Shown here: positions 1 to 11,185 of the stretch, one piece after another
Layout of the letters: the number at the start of each line of letters is the position of its first letter
How positions within the stretch are numbered: the first letter of the stretch is position 1
NCBI GenBank assembly: GCA_030323885.1
Contig: CM059187.1
Span: 123,639,165 to 123,703,164, forward strand
Length of the DNA: 64,000 nt
Direction of reading: 5' to 3'
From: Branchipolynoe longqiensis
Lineage: Eukaryota; Annelida; Polychaeta; Phyllodocida; Polynoidae
Notes under the pieces: generated by a model
Told to the model about the DNA's origin: nothing
Seen by the model: the letters and a program-made list of their open reading frames with translations, nothing else
Databases searched by the model: none
Made by a program: the position numbers and the translations under genes

Positions 1-1070
1 CCGGCTATGTGAGTGCTTCCAGGGCCGATGACCTGCCGGGCGCGGAGTGGCTACTGGTGCGCTCTGTGCTCAGCGAGCAGAGGGGATGGGGCGGGTGGGT
101 GCGGGTTGGGGGGGGGGGGGGGGGGCACTTAGGGCAGGGCGGACAGGAAGGACCGGGATGGGGGCACGCTCGGTGCGAGGAGGGTAAGGGCGGGGCAGGG
201 GCGGGGGGGGGGGGGGATTCGTGGTGCGGCAGACAGGAATGGTTGAGATACGGGGACGCGGCGGGGCTGGGCGGAGTGTGGTGGGGCGGGGCGGTTGGGG
301 TGCAGCCGCTTGGAGGCGGTGGGAAGTGAGAGTCCGGGTGGTAGAGTGTTGAGTGCGAAGAAAGGAGTGAAGTTGGAAGGGAAAGGAGTGAGAGGTAGCG
401 GAGTGGGTTAGTGGTTAGCAGGGATAGGCAATGGGATGGATGGATGGGGAAGCTGGGATGTGGTAAAGCAGTGATTAGCAGGGGAGCGGGGAAGGGGTTT
501 GAAGGTGTGGGGATGCAGGTGGAGGAGCAGGGGTGCTTTTCAAGGGGAAGGGAGGAGGAGGGAGGAGGGAGGGGGGTGTGGGGTTTGGGAGGCTGGACAT
601 GGTGAGAAGGTTGACTTTACAAGGCCTGGGTGGGTGGAGGTTGGTGTGGGTTTTGGGGAGGCAGGGGTGGGCAGCTACATTTTACAGGGGGTGGGAAGGG
701 GAAAGGGGATGGGGAGAGAGGGAGAGGGAGGAAAGCAAGGTTGGAGATGTGGGGATGCAGGGACGAGGAGTGGCTGGACGAGGAGCGATTAGTGCGGGGG
801 GGAGGTTAGAGATATGGGGAGGCGCAGACGCATAGGAGGAGTGATTAGTGGGGGATGGGGGGTGGATGGAGATGAGTGGAGGTAGGGGAGAAGGAGGAGG
901 AGGAGTGATTGGCAAGCAAGGAGGGGAGGTGGAGGTGAAGGGTGGTGGGAGAAGTAGTTAGCAGGGAGAGGGTTCGGAGTTAGAGATGGTTGAATGCGGA
1001 GGAGCGCTTAGCACGGCGCGGGGGGGAGGGGGAGTGGAAGGGAGGGGTGGGGAGGGGGGAGGGGGACAGA
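1..1070. repeat. G/A-rich low-complexity tract
   Basis: The + strand is almost entirely G and A, with recurrent GGAGGAG, GGGGAGGG and runs of up to about 17 G. No protein family signature is visible in any frame. The short open frames here are compositional. The G-runs could form quadruplexes. Confidence 0.8.
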
Positions 1071-1196
1071 GGAAGGTCAGTCGTCATGGTGACCCCTGTT
1101 AGCGGAGGGTTGGAGCGCACTGACCGCAGAGTGGACACACCTCGGCGAAATGGTCGGCCGCAGAGGGTCCTCCTGGGTGGGATCTAATTTCACAAT

Positions 1197-1216
1197 GACC
1201 ACTAGAGGGCGCCACT
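1197..1216 (+). promoter_or_regulatory. CTCF-like motif
   Basis: The + strand reads CCACTAGAGGGCGCCAC within this interval. It agrees with the bilaterian CTCF core CCASYAGRKGGCRS. It is a motif match only and occupancy is unknown. Confidence 0.4.
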
Positions 1217-1537
1217 GACCCGCGGCGAACCCTGCGGACAACAAAGCCTTGAACGCCCTTTTAACGGGCCCCGGAGAGCGTCGGCGCAGATCGCTCGGGG
1301 CATTATTTTAGTCATCGTCCACAATTAAAGAAACAAAGCCAATTTCGCTGGCGGCTGACCCGTGGCCCAACGTCTTGCAGGTGACAGCATGTGACAGCGG
1401 AGCGTGACAGCGGAAGTAGCTGGACAGGGGTGACAGAGGTGACACTGTCAGTGGGGCTGGGTGCTCTGAAGGTGACAGACAGACGCACAGACAGACAGAC
1501 GGCGGGTTCATTCTGGGGTGGTGTTGTAAGGAGGAGC

Positions 1538-1555
1538 GCCGAGAGGTGGCGCCAC
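1538..1555 (+). promoter_or_regulatory. CTCF-like motif
   Basis: The sequence GCCGAGAGGTGGCGCCAC resembles the AGGTGGCGCC core of insect CTCF sites. It lies about 340 bp from the motif at 1197 and in the same orientation. Confidence 0.3.
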
Positions 1556-1710
1556 TTTACTCGGGTAAAGCTAGGTCTTGTCACTGACTGCTGCCCCTGG
1601 AACTGGAGTAGCACCATTTTGCGCATGTATCCCGAGCCAACTGCAAATAGTGCTTTCGCTAATGGTTGAAAAGCAACTAGTGTGATACAAATTAGATTAA
1701 AGTTGCAGTT

Positions 1711-2077
1711 GGTTGCTTGTTGGAGTTTTACCTCCTGGCAACATATAACTTGTATAAGGTCATATCACGATGGGTAGCCTACCGACTTGTGACAGTGCAC
1801 ACTCATGGTGACTTTATAGTGCTGCCCCACTGGGACACCAGACCACCAGCACCATGACCTGATATTCTTTGTCTCGGGGAGGCACATTATCCTGACACTG
1901 AGCCAACCAGTCCTTGCCCTATCCTAATAATGCAGAGCGCCTGCCTAAGAAGCGACAAGTATAAATTTATAACTCATTGGTTTAATTTGACCAGGGTCCA
2001 AACCCATAGCTTCGAATCCCATGATCTTCTCAAAACGGGAGACCAGCGCTCAACTCATTCAGCCATCCCATCTGGTC
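1711..2077 (-). mobile_element. SINE-A copy, type-1 head
   Basis: This is a tRNA-derived SINE read on the minus strand. The tRNA-like head lies at the right end, with an A-box-like TGGCTGAATGAG on the minus strand. The body contains TCAGGATAATGTG and ATAATATGACC-type words shared with the other copies. The left end is the 3' tail, and the degenerate head lacks a clean B box. Confidence 0.85.
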
Positions 2078-2499
2078 ATTTAAGTTACATGAACAAATTA
2101 ACTAACCTTTGACACTCACCACCAGTTATCAAAAATGATAAATATCCATCAAACGCAAGATCCACACATCCTATAAAGCTGTCGTGAGGGGGATGATAAT
2201 GGAGAATATTGCGCCTAGAGCAAGATTCAAACACAGATCTATTCCCGTCTAGAGCTAGCATATTAACCATTATGCTACATAGGCTTCCTGATGCAATCAC
2301 CCTATCCACACCTAGTGGCTCCTTGCCTAACAAGTCAATCATCCCCATGGAGTGATAAACCTTTTAAAGGGTTTATGTTCATAAGTTGTTTAATACTTAC
2401 AATTACAAACATACAGGCAATGCACTTACCTATACATATACAGGGTAGGTTCACCAACCAGTGTTTATACAAAAAAACAACTCAGCCCTTGTTAGTAAT

Positions 2500-2810
2500 T
2501 TAAATAGATATAATTTATAATGATATATTTTATTTCCAAATTATCTATATATTGAGATATCTATAGTATAGTTATATATGTATACATATATATATATATA
2601 TTTAAATTTTAAATGATATAGATTTATTTTAATATATAAAATTTAGAATTGAAATATGTAGTCATATATCAATATTTAAATTCTAAATTATATATTTATT
2701 TAAATATCTGTAATTTAGAATTGAAATATATATATACTCTAAATTATATATATATCTAAATATATATATATATATATATTATAAATACATATGTATACAG
2801 GCATATATAC
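2500..2810. repeat. AT-rich low-complexity block
   Basis: The interval is nearly all A and T, with (TA)n runs. Variants of TTTAAATTTTAAATGATATA and AATTTAGAATTGAAATATAT recur. It reads as a decayed AT minisatellite, with no gene. Confidence 0.7.
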
Positions 2811-3261
2811 TAATATAGGCATCCGTATGTGTGTAGACACTGATGCGTCTATGTCTACTGTAGATTAAGACTTAGGACCAAATAGCGGCAGACAAATTAC
2901 TGCACACTGTGATTAATGAGTTTGAGATTACTTATCCCAACTTACCAGGGAGGCAATTTGGATGGCAATGATATGTACTTCTACTAGTTAAACTGCCGAC
3001 TACATATATATGAACTTACTGCATGGTACTTGACAATCACTGTGTGCTCTGCGAGCTGGGAGTGGGTGTGAGTGTTAGCAGGTGTGTATGTGTGTAAAAA
3101 TCCCCCAGCATCAGGCAGCGTGTTAGCACCATTAATAAGCTAGGACTGTAGTAGAGGTGCGCAATTTGAACCAAACAAGTCCGGTATCGTCCAATTAGCT
3201 GTTTTTTTTTTTTATAATTAAAAAAAAACGTCAAGCTACGCAATCCACTAGTTTGCGTTTC

Positions 3262-4016
3262 TGTTATATTTGCTTATTAGGTTGATTAATTACAATCTCT
3301 TGAACTTTAGTCCAAGTTAATTTATATTTTATTATTGTGGGATAATTGCACTGTGAGTACGATGACCTGATGTATCCGACTCAGCTGTATTATCGTGCAA
3401 GGCAGCGAATACTCGATAAAGCTTTGGAGATATTTGAAGCGAAAACCTTCCAAATCTAATTTTGATGTAAGAACACACCAGAATGCTGGGCATGGTAGTC
3501 CCCATTTGTGACAGCTTCTGCCAGAATTGACTTAATATTTCATCTACATTGCAAGAAAGGATTAACAAAAGGGAAAGTTTGTTTTATTTAATTACACCTC
3601 TATATCACATTGATTTTTATCGTCGGCTATTGGACATCAAACATATGATCATTCTGACATATTTCTTTGGAGGTAACCAGCTGCCGCCACATAGGCTACT
3701 CTTTCCGATAAGCAGCAAGGGTTCTTCTATATGCACTTCCCCACAGACAGGACAACACACACCACAGCCTTTGAGGAGCTAGTTGTGGACCACTGGTTGG
3801 AAAGGAAAATAGCCCAAACCTCAAATGTGTCCACTGAGCAGATTCGATAGCATGACCCACACCTTCACAGGTGGGCACTCTACTGCCTGAGCTACGTCCC
3901 ACTCCCCGAAAGGCTTAACGAGTGCACCGGTGTCTAGCGTAGACAAATGCAGGGTCAAATTTGGATAAGTGTTTTCGTTTCGACAATGTAATGTTTGCAT
4001 CAAGCTATGCAACACT
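3262..4016 (+). mobile_element. MITE-X copy interrupted by SINE-C
   Basis: The left part (3262-3566) and right part (3908-4016) align with the body of other MITE-X copies: a GGAGATATTTGAAG word, then a GAGTGCACCGGTGTC segment, then a terminal ATGC...CTATGCAAC. A SINE-C copy separates them. The copy is strongly diverged. Confidence 0.55.
3567..3907 (-). mobile_element. SINE-C copy with target duplication
   Basis: On the minus strand the head reads GGGACGTAGCTCAGGCAG, a tRNA A-box-like start. The body includes GTCCTGTCTGTGGGGAAGTG and CCAATAGCCGACGATAAAA, wording typical of a SINE I recall from molluscan genomes. It is flanked by GAAAGGATTAAC (3555-3566) and GAAAGGCTTAAC (3908-3919), a 12-bp duplication with one mismatch. 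The tail is short and not a pure poly(A). Confidence 0.8.
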
Positions 4017-4110
4017 AGAAAGTCGCCATAAGTGCGCACTGTCACAAGGCGGTACTCGTCCTGATATGACCATAGATGTTGCCAGGACGTAAAACTCCAA
4101 CAACCAACCG
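4013..4110 (+). mobile_element. SINE-A 3' fragment
   Basis: It contains only the last part of SINE-A: AGTCGCCATAAGTGCGCAC, then GTCCTGATATGACC, GCCAGGACGTAAAAC and the CCAACAACCAACC tail. No head is present. Confidence 0.8.
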
Positions 4111-4129
4111 ATGTATTGGACAGTCTATT

Positions 4130-4925
4130 TCGAGTCAGTGCTTGACGAGTGGTTTTGCACCCATCCGGTTTCTGTGAGAGCGAAAGAGAACACGCTCCAT
4201 CCGGTATGACCGGAACCGGAAGTGCTTATTTTTTTAACTGGTAGTAGCTCAATCCCTCTGCTGAGTAGAGTCACCGAAACCAGAGAGGGCGGTATCTCCT
4301 AGGGGACAGGCAGCCTTCCAAAGGTCACCTTATATTTGGGGGAGATAGAGTGGTGCTTGAGATAGGTGGTGGTGGTGGGGGGGGGGGGGGCTGTAGAGTG
4401 GGAGGTAGGGGGTGGAGTAGGAGGTGGGGGTTGGGGTGGGGGGGGGGTTACGAGGTAAGTTCATCGGAACTCAACGACCTGCACCACCACTCTTTACTTC
4501 CCCTCCCCCCCCCCCTCACCCCCGATCCCGCCCATGCGCACTGGAATCGGTGCGCGTCCACAGAGTCTCCTTTATAAGGCGTGGCAGCGAACAGTTCCTT
4601 ATAAGGTCATGCTCGGGCACTGTGACTCCCTCTACCGGCGACTATTTTCGGTGCATGTTAGATGCCCATTAGACGCCGAGACAGGAGGGTGTCAGTTACG
4701 ACCGGTGCTCGCAGCCCCGTCGCCATTTCTCCACATTAACCAAACGCCCCGCCGACTTGGCCGGGTTCATCAACGTGTCACCTGTGCAGAGGAAGGTAAA
4801 TGTTTACCTTCCCAGCAGCCCCCACCCCCCGCTCTCCGGCGACTTCCGCCCCGCCCCCGCTCCCCCCCCCCCCCGCCTCTCCCCACGCTGATGGCCATCG
4901 GCACGTGAGCTGCGTGGTTAATGCC
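4130..4925. other. GC-rich unique stretch with G and C runs, possible regulatory DNA
   Basis: The interval starts with repeated CCGGAA words (ETS-like, near 4168-4220). It has G-runs at 4375-4450 and C-runs at 4505-4520 and 4860-4876, and two TTATAAGG words near 4572 and 4598. It also holds a CACCTG E-box and TGTTTAC near 4780-4806. No coding exon is recognisable. A promoter or enhancer is possible but unproven. Confidence 0.3.
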
Positions 4926-4957
4926 TGCTTTATCGGCGATTTGCCTTCCGGTTATAT

Positions 4958-4966
4958 ATAGCATAT

Positions 4967-4999
<33 letters not shown>

Positions 5000-5022
5000 A
5001 TATATATATGTATATTTATATA
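4958..5022. repeat. (TA)n microsatellite
   Basis: Nearly uninterrupted TATATA with a few TTTA variants. Confidence 0.9.
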
Positions 5023-5660
5023 TAATAGTTTAGACTTGTGACTACCAGTACCACTGGTCAACATCCAGTCGAGGCGAGATTGGTCAAAATGGCGACACCA
5101 GTACAGTCTTTCATCTTACAGAGTATAACAACAATAATAAGTAATATTCCCTTCTGTATCTTTAAACTCGCATAATACGTTATATATCGCATATATATGG
5201 GACGAAGAGGGCCGGTGGTGGCGCCACCGGTCTAGCATGAAGCAGTGGAGGCAGGAGATAGAACAATCGGTACAATATAATAATAAAAATAATAATAATT
5301 TCCTTCCACACCTTTATATTTGCATATGTTTTGCATCACATATATAAACACACATATAGTATGTACAAATGAATTATGCAGATATCAATGTTCATAGGTA
5401 ATTGTGTATTAATCATATATATTGTTTATTATTAATGCGTTGTATTAAGAAGATATAAGAATATAAATTAATTGAAGTTCCGAAATATTATGTCATTCCC
5501 TGACGCTGCTGGTGGCGCCCTCACCCTGTGTCAAACTTCACTCCACACTACAACTTGTCCGCGTAATGTGTTAGTTATAGCAACGAATATATTTGAGATG
5601 GTAGCATAACATATACATACAATCAGACATACACACAACCGTGTACACACATAATACCAT
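5023..5660. repeat. (TA)n-linked interspersed repeat, degenerate
   Basis: The words ACTCGCATAATACGTTATA and GGTGGCGCCACCGG recur in related form near 6105, 22060, 22260, 22365, 39860, 39975 and 57870, always next to (TA)n. This marks an interspersed family of unknown class. Boundaries are uncertain and there is no coding content. Confidence 0.4.
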
Positions 5661-5670
5661 ATGTATATAT

Positions 5671-6062
5671 CATCATCATGCTGTCAGTCACAATGCGACA
5701 AAGACCGCCTTCATTACTTAACCGCCGCTTTGTGCGGTTGTACATTTCATAAAAGCTGCTTGCAAAGTGTTGAAGTGCTGCTGGCTTTTGCAAGTTACCA
5801 GCGGCACTCGCTCAGGGAGCAAATAGAGGTCTCACACCGACATGAACATGTCAGGACAGGCACAAACTATTTGTCCCTGCAGTGGCTGGTCGGGAGATGT
5901 TGGGAGTTCCATTCATCACCGCCCTTAATGCTGCCACAGTAACATGGTTTTCTGTTAGGGTTTGCTCCCTTAGCCTTTGATTCTATCAAGAACCAGAACT
6001 TGTACCACAAGGCAGTGGTATACAACTTTGCAAGGCATGGGCATCAAACTCCCTGAGGTATT
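5671..6062 (+). mobile_element. Repeat-Y copy 1, unclassified
   Basis: It matches 56233-56690 in inverted orientation across about 390 bp, sharing GTTGAAGTGCTGCTGGC, TTTGCTCCCTTAGCCTTTG and AACTCCCTGAGGTATT. Its left end is (CAT)n, as a 3' tail of a retroposon would look on this strand. It lacks about 45 bp present in copy 2 near 5722. Short open frames are shared by descent and do not indicate a gene. Confidence 0.7.
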
Positions 6063-6124
6063 TTCGCACCTAAGGTATCCGAGGTACTGCATTACCTGTA
6101 TACCTCGCATAATGCTTATACATA

Positions 6125-6400
6125 ACCAAGCGTTTATATGTATATAATAGATTATATATAATATATATTATATATATATATATATATATGTGATGCATAA
6201 CCACGCATACATGCATGTAAGTAGTATGTTGTATAATGTGACGCCATATACTACTCATGCATGTGCACATACATATACACATACACATATACACAGATAC
6301 ATACACATACACACATGTATATACTCACATGCATACATTGTTCATATGCACACATATACGCACACATACATGCTCACATACATATGCACACTCACACAAA
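6125..6400. repeat. (TA)n and (CACATA)n microsatellites
   Basis: TATATA runs give way to CATACACA/CACATATG repeats. Peptides in this block are Thr/His/Tyr strings of no coding significance. Confidence 0.85.
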
Positions 6401-6599
6401 ATGGTCATTGCTATTCTCGAGATACACAATGAGCAGATGAGAGCTTCGTGACTAAACAGAAGAAGAAATAAAAACAGAGGAGAGACAAGACAGGGAGAGA
6501 AAAAAGGTGTGCGCATCGGCCTAAAATGAATGTGTGTCAGCGAGACGCGGTGCATATCAATGCACTTCCGGTTCATTGGCGGCAGTGGAAGCGGAGCTG

Positions 6600-6990
6600 G
6601 GTGGCACAGGGCGGGGCGGAGAAGGGTGGGGCTTGGTGATGCAGGACAGGGTAAGGCAGGGTGGGCAGGGTGGAGCGGGACATGGTTAGGCAGGACGGGG
6701 CAGGGTTGGACGGGGCGGGACAAAGTTAGGCAGGGCGAGGATGGGAAGGGCGGGGCGGGACAAAGTTAGGCAGGGCGAGGTTGGGAAGGGCGGGGCGGAA
6801 CAAGGTTAGGCAGGGCAGGGTTCAGCGGGGTTGGGCAGGGCGGGACAGGGTTAGGTAGGGCGGGGTATGGTTGGGGTTGGACAAGGTTAGGCAGGGCGGG
6901 GTAGGGCAGTGCGGGGCGGGGCGAGACGGGACAAGGTTAGGCAGGACGGGACAAGGTTAGGCAGGGCGGGCCGAGGTCGGGTGGGTTATG
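6600..6990. repeat. G-rich minisatellite (GTTAGGCAGGGCGGGG)
   Basis: The block GGGCGGGGCGGGACAAAG then TTAGGCAGGGCGAGG recurs with a period of about 40 bp between 6700 and 6830. It decays into shorter TTAGGCAGGGCGGG units on both sides. G-triplets every few bases make quadruplexes plausible on the + strand. Confidence 0.85.
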
Positions 6991-6996
6991 GCGAGG

Positions 6997-7600
6997 CGTG
7001 TGGATGTGGGTGCAGATGTGGGTGCGGGTGCAGGTGCGGGTGTGGGTGCGGGTGTGGGTGTGGGTGCAGGTGTGGGTGCGGGTGTGGATGCGGGTGCAGG
7101 TGTGGGTGTGAGTGTGGGTACGGATGTTGGTGCGGGGGCAGGTGTGGGTGTGGGTGTTGGTGCTGGTGCAGGTGTGAGTGCGGGTGCGGGTGTTGGTAAG
7201 GGTGTGGGTGTTGGTAAGGGTGTGGGTGCGCGTGCGGGTGTTGGTGAGGGTGTGGATGCAGGTGTTGGTGAGGGTGTGGGTGTGGGTGCGGTTGCAGGTG
7301 TGGAGTGCGGTTGCGGGTATGGGGTGCGGGTGCGGGTGTTGGTAAGGGGGTGTGGGTGTGGGTGTGGGTGTGGGTGCGGGTGTTGGTGAGGGTGTGGATG
7401 CAGGTGTTAGTGAGGGTGTGGGTGCGGTTGCAGGTGTGGGGTGCGGGTGCGGGGGTGGGTGGGGGTGTGGGTGCGGATGTGGGTGCAGGTGTTGGTGAGG
7501 GTGTGGATGCAGGTGTTGGTGAGGGTGTGGGTGCTGGTTTGGGTGCGGTTGCAGGTGTGGGGTGCGGGTGTGGGTGTGGGTGTGGGTGCGGGTGTGGGGC
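6997..7600. repeat. GGGTGY hexamer array
   Basis: About 600 bp are built from GGGTGT, GGGTGC and GGTGTTGGTGAGGGTGTG variants. Some longer units recur, for example GTTGGTGAGGGTGTGGATGC. Six frames stay open for up to 384 codons because stops are absent from the unit. No protein is implied. Confidence 0.9.
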
Positions 7601-7790
7601 CCAATGCCGGAGAGGTGAGGGAGGCCGACTTCTTTGTCTCGAGGATCAAGCCGGCTTGCTTCGACCCCCTGCTCCGTATGCAGGCTGGGTTGTGGTAAGG
7701 TTTCTCTTAGCCGTGACTGGCAGTGACAAGTCGGTAGCCAATCATCTGCGTGGTTCACTCTCCGGCACTCACTCACCTCAACGACACACG
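7601..7790. other. Unique DNA between complementary hexamer arrays
   Basis: Normal-complexity sequence separates the G-rich array from the C-rich one. No domain, tRNA or splice-bounded exon is recognisable. Confidence 0.4.
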
Positions 7791-7794
7791 CACA

Positions 7795-7892
7795 CCCACA
7801 GTCACACCCACACCCACACCCACACCCACACCCACACCCACACCCACACCCACAGACACACCCACAGACACACGCACAGCCACACCCGCGCC
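7795..7892. repeat. (CACACC)n microsatellite
   Basis: About 12 copies of ACACCC with ACAGACAC variants. It is the strand complement of the GGGTGT array 200 bp upstream, so the two form an inverted pair. Confidence 0.9.
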
Positions 7893-8159
7893 GTCCCCCA
7901 GTCACTCCCGGCCCCGCCCCTCTAGCCCTTGTCAATGCGATAATATCGGCGATAAAACTTGAAATATTGGACTGAGTCATCATCATGGCGCCTCGCCTTG
8001 CCCTGACTCCACCCCTCGCCGCTCCCCTGCTCCCCGCCCCCATTCCTCCCCATCCCCACCACACATCCACACACACCCACACTCCACACACCTCTCCTCA
8101 GCGCTCCACAGTAATGCGTTTCGTGACCACCCTCCGCTCTCCCTGTCCCAGGTGAGCAG

Positions 8160-8660
8160 GGCCCGCGTAATGAGCATAATTAAAGTTGGAGGTTGCCTCC
8201 CCATCAATTCCCCCTCTGCCCCCTCCACCCTCCCACTCCCCTACCCCTACGCTGAGTTGCCCCGAACTCCTCCGAGGGGTTCCGAACCCTTCCCGAGCGG
8301 CTCGCCAATGGTCCGCTTTACAAAGCACCTCAGCGGACATTTTTAGGCAAAACAAACCAAAACAATTATTAAATCCTGGAAAGAAATTTTATTAAAATTA
8401 ATAAAAGAGGATTATGGCTTTATTTTCCTCGCGCTGCCCGGTTTGCGGACCTGACCTACAAAGCTTCCCTGGACTTGTGTAGCTGCCCGGAGAGCAGTGA
8501 AAAGGAGCAGAATTGTCACTTTAGAGGCGAGGTTAGTTGATGAAACACTCGCTAGGTGGAGTCGTCGCCGACTGACTTGAGCTGCTCGCGAGTCACACCG
8601 TCTTAGCCCAGGCGCGGCAAGTAATTGCTCCCGCCGATTTATTTTTTGTGCAGATTTTTT
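8160..8660. promoter_or_regulatory. Candidate regulatory element, high-complexity DNA
   Basis: This is one of the few stretches with no repeat similarity inside the window. It holds homeodomain-type cores: TAATGAG, ATAATTAAAG, AATTATTAAAT, TTTTATTAAAATTAATAAAA and GGATTATGG (8170-8420). A balanced GC-rich flank follows. No reading frame is persuasive. Enhancer function is inference from motif density only. Confidence 0.3.
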
Positions 8661-9109
8661 TTTCTGGTCACCCCCCCACCCAACTCTCACGCCCACTCCC
8701 TCCACCACTCCTCTGCCACTCGTCTTCACTCTTTAGCTGCACCCCTCCCCCCCATCGTTCTCCTCACACACACTCCCACCATACATCCACACACACACCA
8801 CTACCACCACACTCCACACACATACTCCCTCCGTAGACCCCAACGCCACACCTCCACACCCCCACGCCCACAATCCCACCTCCACCCCCTAAGCAGTCCT
8901 TGCTTCTGGCCAATATTCGTTGCGCACTGTCAGATTGTGAGTGGGATGTCTATGCATGAGCCGGCCCGTTGACATTCGCCCAGATGGGCAGTCAGCTCCT
9001 TTTTTACCTTTTGTCTCCTGCAATGTGACACGCAGTCAGCAAGGCTCAAAGGTCAACATACCCCCACTGCGCCCGCCACCCCACCCACCCCACCCCCAGC
9101 CACTCACTT
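8661..9109. repeat. C-rich low-complexity DNA
   Basis: CCACCC, CACACACTCC and CCACTCC words dominate to about 8890. About 150 bp of ordinary sequence follow, then another CCCCACC run at 9060-9100. No gene is seen. Confidence 0.55.
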
Positions 9110-9770
9110 TTGTCACCACGCCCTCCTCACAAGTCTTCCTCCTCCTCTTCCATTTCCATCTCTTCCATCTTGTTCTCCTCTTCCTCATCTTCTGTCTCCG
9201 TTCCCCATCTTCTATCTCATTCTCCTCTTCCTCCATCTCCTCTCTCCCCTCCTGTTCCATTACCATCACCTCTTCCTTCTCGCATATGCCCTCTATTTCC
9301 TCTTCCTCTAGTACCTGGTTTTCTTCTTCCTTCTCTTCAATGTTCTCGTTTTCCTCTTCTAGTTTCTCATTCTCCTATTACCCCTCATTTCCTCGTCCTC
9401 TTCGATCTCATTCTCCTCTTCCACTTCCATCACCTCTTCCTTCTCTTCCATATCCTCTCCTACCTCTTCTTCTCTCTCCGTCTCCTCTGTCATCTCCACT
9501 GTTTCCTCTTCTCCCATCTCAGTTTCTTCTTCTTCCTCTTATCTCTCCTTTTCCCTCTTGCTCCTGCTCTTCTTGTCCCTCATTCTGCTCCCCGTTCCTC
9601 CTGCTCCTCTTCATTCTCTTACACCCTCTCCTCCTCTGCTTGTCTTCCTTATGCCCCTTCTCCTCCATGTACCCCTCCTGCTCCTCCGGCCCTTTCAATT
9701 CCACTCCCTTCTCCCCCCTCCCTCCCATCCCCACCTTCCCCAATACAAAACTCAATAACCACATAGCAAA
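9110..9770. repeat. Polypyrimidine (CCTCTTCC) tract
   Basis: About 650 bp are almost entirely C and T on the + strand, built from CTCCTCTTCC and TTCCATCTC words. Ser/Pro/Leu-rich open frames of 218-280 codons arise only because the tract lacks A and G. A triplex (H-DNA) is plausible. Confidence 0.9.
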
Positions 9771-10205
9771 CCACACCCCTTGAGCCTCCCTAAAACCTTA
9801 TTGAATTAACTGTTTTCACCTATGCCTGACTGTCCTTTTACCCTTTCCTCTGCTTGTCAATTCCCCTTCCCATCATGCCACGATTTTCCCTAATAATATG
9901 CGACCGTTCTTAACTCCCGGAGTACAGAAACAAAGAACCAACACAGACCACCACCACCACTTTGCAAGCAACAGGCCCTCTGTAACCCCCCTCCCCCCCC
10001 CCCCCCGTTAAAAGAGCTGGAGTGTGCGGTGTGGGGGGTGGGTGGGGGGAGTATGATGTAATTTGAACCATAACTAGCCTCCAATCTGGTAATTTATTGT
10101 GACCCAATTAATATAAACACAGAACAGAATTGCACCAATGGCTTAGAACAGGCCAATATTAACACATAAAGCATTCTGGTTTATTATTTGGGGAACTGTT
10201 TGTCA
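9771..10205. other. No gene seen
   Basis: Mixed sequence with one C-run (9991-10006) and a G-rich patch (10030-10052). Nothing recognisable is coded. Confidence 0.5.
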
Positions 10206-10289
10206 TTATATATATGTATAATAACACCTTATATATATGTATATATATGTATATATATGTATATATATGTATATGTATGTATCTATATG

Positions 10290-10320
<31 letters not shown>

Positions 10321-10342
10321 GTATATATATGTATATATAACA
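10206..10342. repeat. (TATATG)n microsatellite
   Basis: ATATATGT and TATATGTATC units repeat through the block. Confidence 0.9.
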
Positions 10343-10436
10343 TTTTACAGGCTGGCGTCACAGGGCAGAGTGAGGCAGCCGGCGAGCGGCAAGTGGGCTG
10401 TGTGAGTGGGTGCCGCGGCTGTTACAATAGCCGGCA

Positions 10437-10484
10437 CCCCCCCCCCCGGTTTGCCAAACCGGAGGGGGGGGGGGGTCTCCCCCG
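10437..10484. repeat. C-run/G-run hairpin
   Basis: A run of about 11 C is followed by GGTTTGCCAAACCGG and then a run of about 12 G. The arms can pair almost end to end around a two-base turn. It is probably a hotspot for polymerase stalling and length error. Confidence 0.8.
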
Positions 10485-10689
10485 TGCGCCGCCTACATCC
10501 GCATATACGTAGTATATACGTTGGTATATATACCATTCTACAACCACTGTGTTACGATATCACGATTTGGAAAAAAAGATCCCACACATATTTACAAATC
10601 CCTTAATTAAATTGTATCCAGCATATCCTAGTTAGATACTGGTGAACTCATTAATCATTTCTTGGCGCTGTTGTCCCCTAACAACATCA

Positions 10690-10925
10690 AGCCTCACCAA
10701 CTTTGAGAGGTGGTAATGTGACCTATTTAACGTCGCAATGGTGCATTGTACTTGGGTTCAACTGGTGTGTCCACATAACTTATTTTGTATGATTGCACTT
10801 CAGATATCTCCAAAGTTAGCTAATTATCACAAATTGTACTCTGGACTAAAGTAAAATATGTTATTATCGTCAACCTAGCACGTTTACCTGAAAAATTCAA
10901 AACTAATGATTGATGCAATGTCAAA
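10690..10925 (-). mobile_element. MITE-X copy, diverged
   Basis: On the minus strand the words TTGCATCAATCATTAG, TTTTGAATTTTTCAGG and GGAGATATCTGAAGTG follow the order seen in other MITE-X copies. Ends are eroded. Confidence 0.5.
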
Positions 10926-11185
10926 CTTATATAATCCGTTGAACGCATAAACTATAAATCAACAATAAACTATATTTCTAAACCAAAATAATTATTATCT
11001 AAATTTGATCTAACTCAGATACTAGTGCACTTTTTAAAACTTATATCTCTTCATATAAGGAATACTCACTCGATTCAATAACCTGACGCCAGTGAGTCCT
11101 GTGATAGCCAGTATTTTGAGATGCACACCCACAATTCATTTTGTCCTGTTTTCACTTCAAATAAAAAAATACCATGAAAGTTACA

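Larger units (their letters stand above)
1071..1710. other. Unique intergenic DNA, no gene seen
   Basis: Composition returns to normal complexity after the G/A tract. It holds two CTCF-like motifs, listed separately, and a short GACAGACAGAC run near 1485. Open frames on both strands lack recognisable domains, so I do not call a gene. Confidence 0.5.

Noticed and set aside
6640..6980. Interstitial telomere (TTAGGG)n
   Set aside because: TTAGG words are part of a 40-bp G-rich unit and are never in perfect hexamer tandem.
6937..8091. 384-codon minus-strand frame, Thr/His/Pro-rich
   Set aside because: It is a translation of the GGGTGY hexamer array and (CACACC)n. Composition alone explains it.
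8941..9783. 280-codon Ser/Leu-rich frame
   Set aside because: Polypyrimidine tract artefact.
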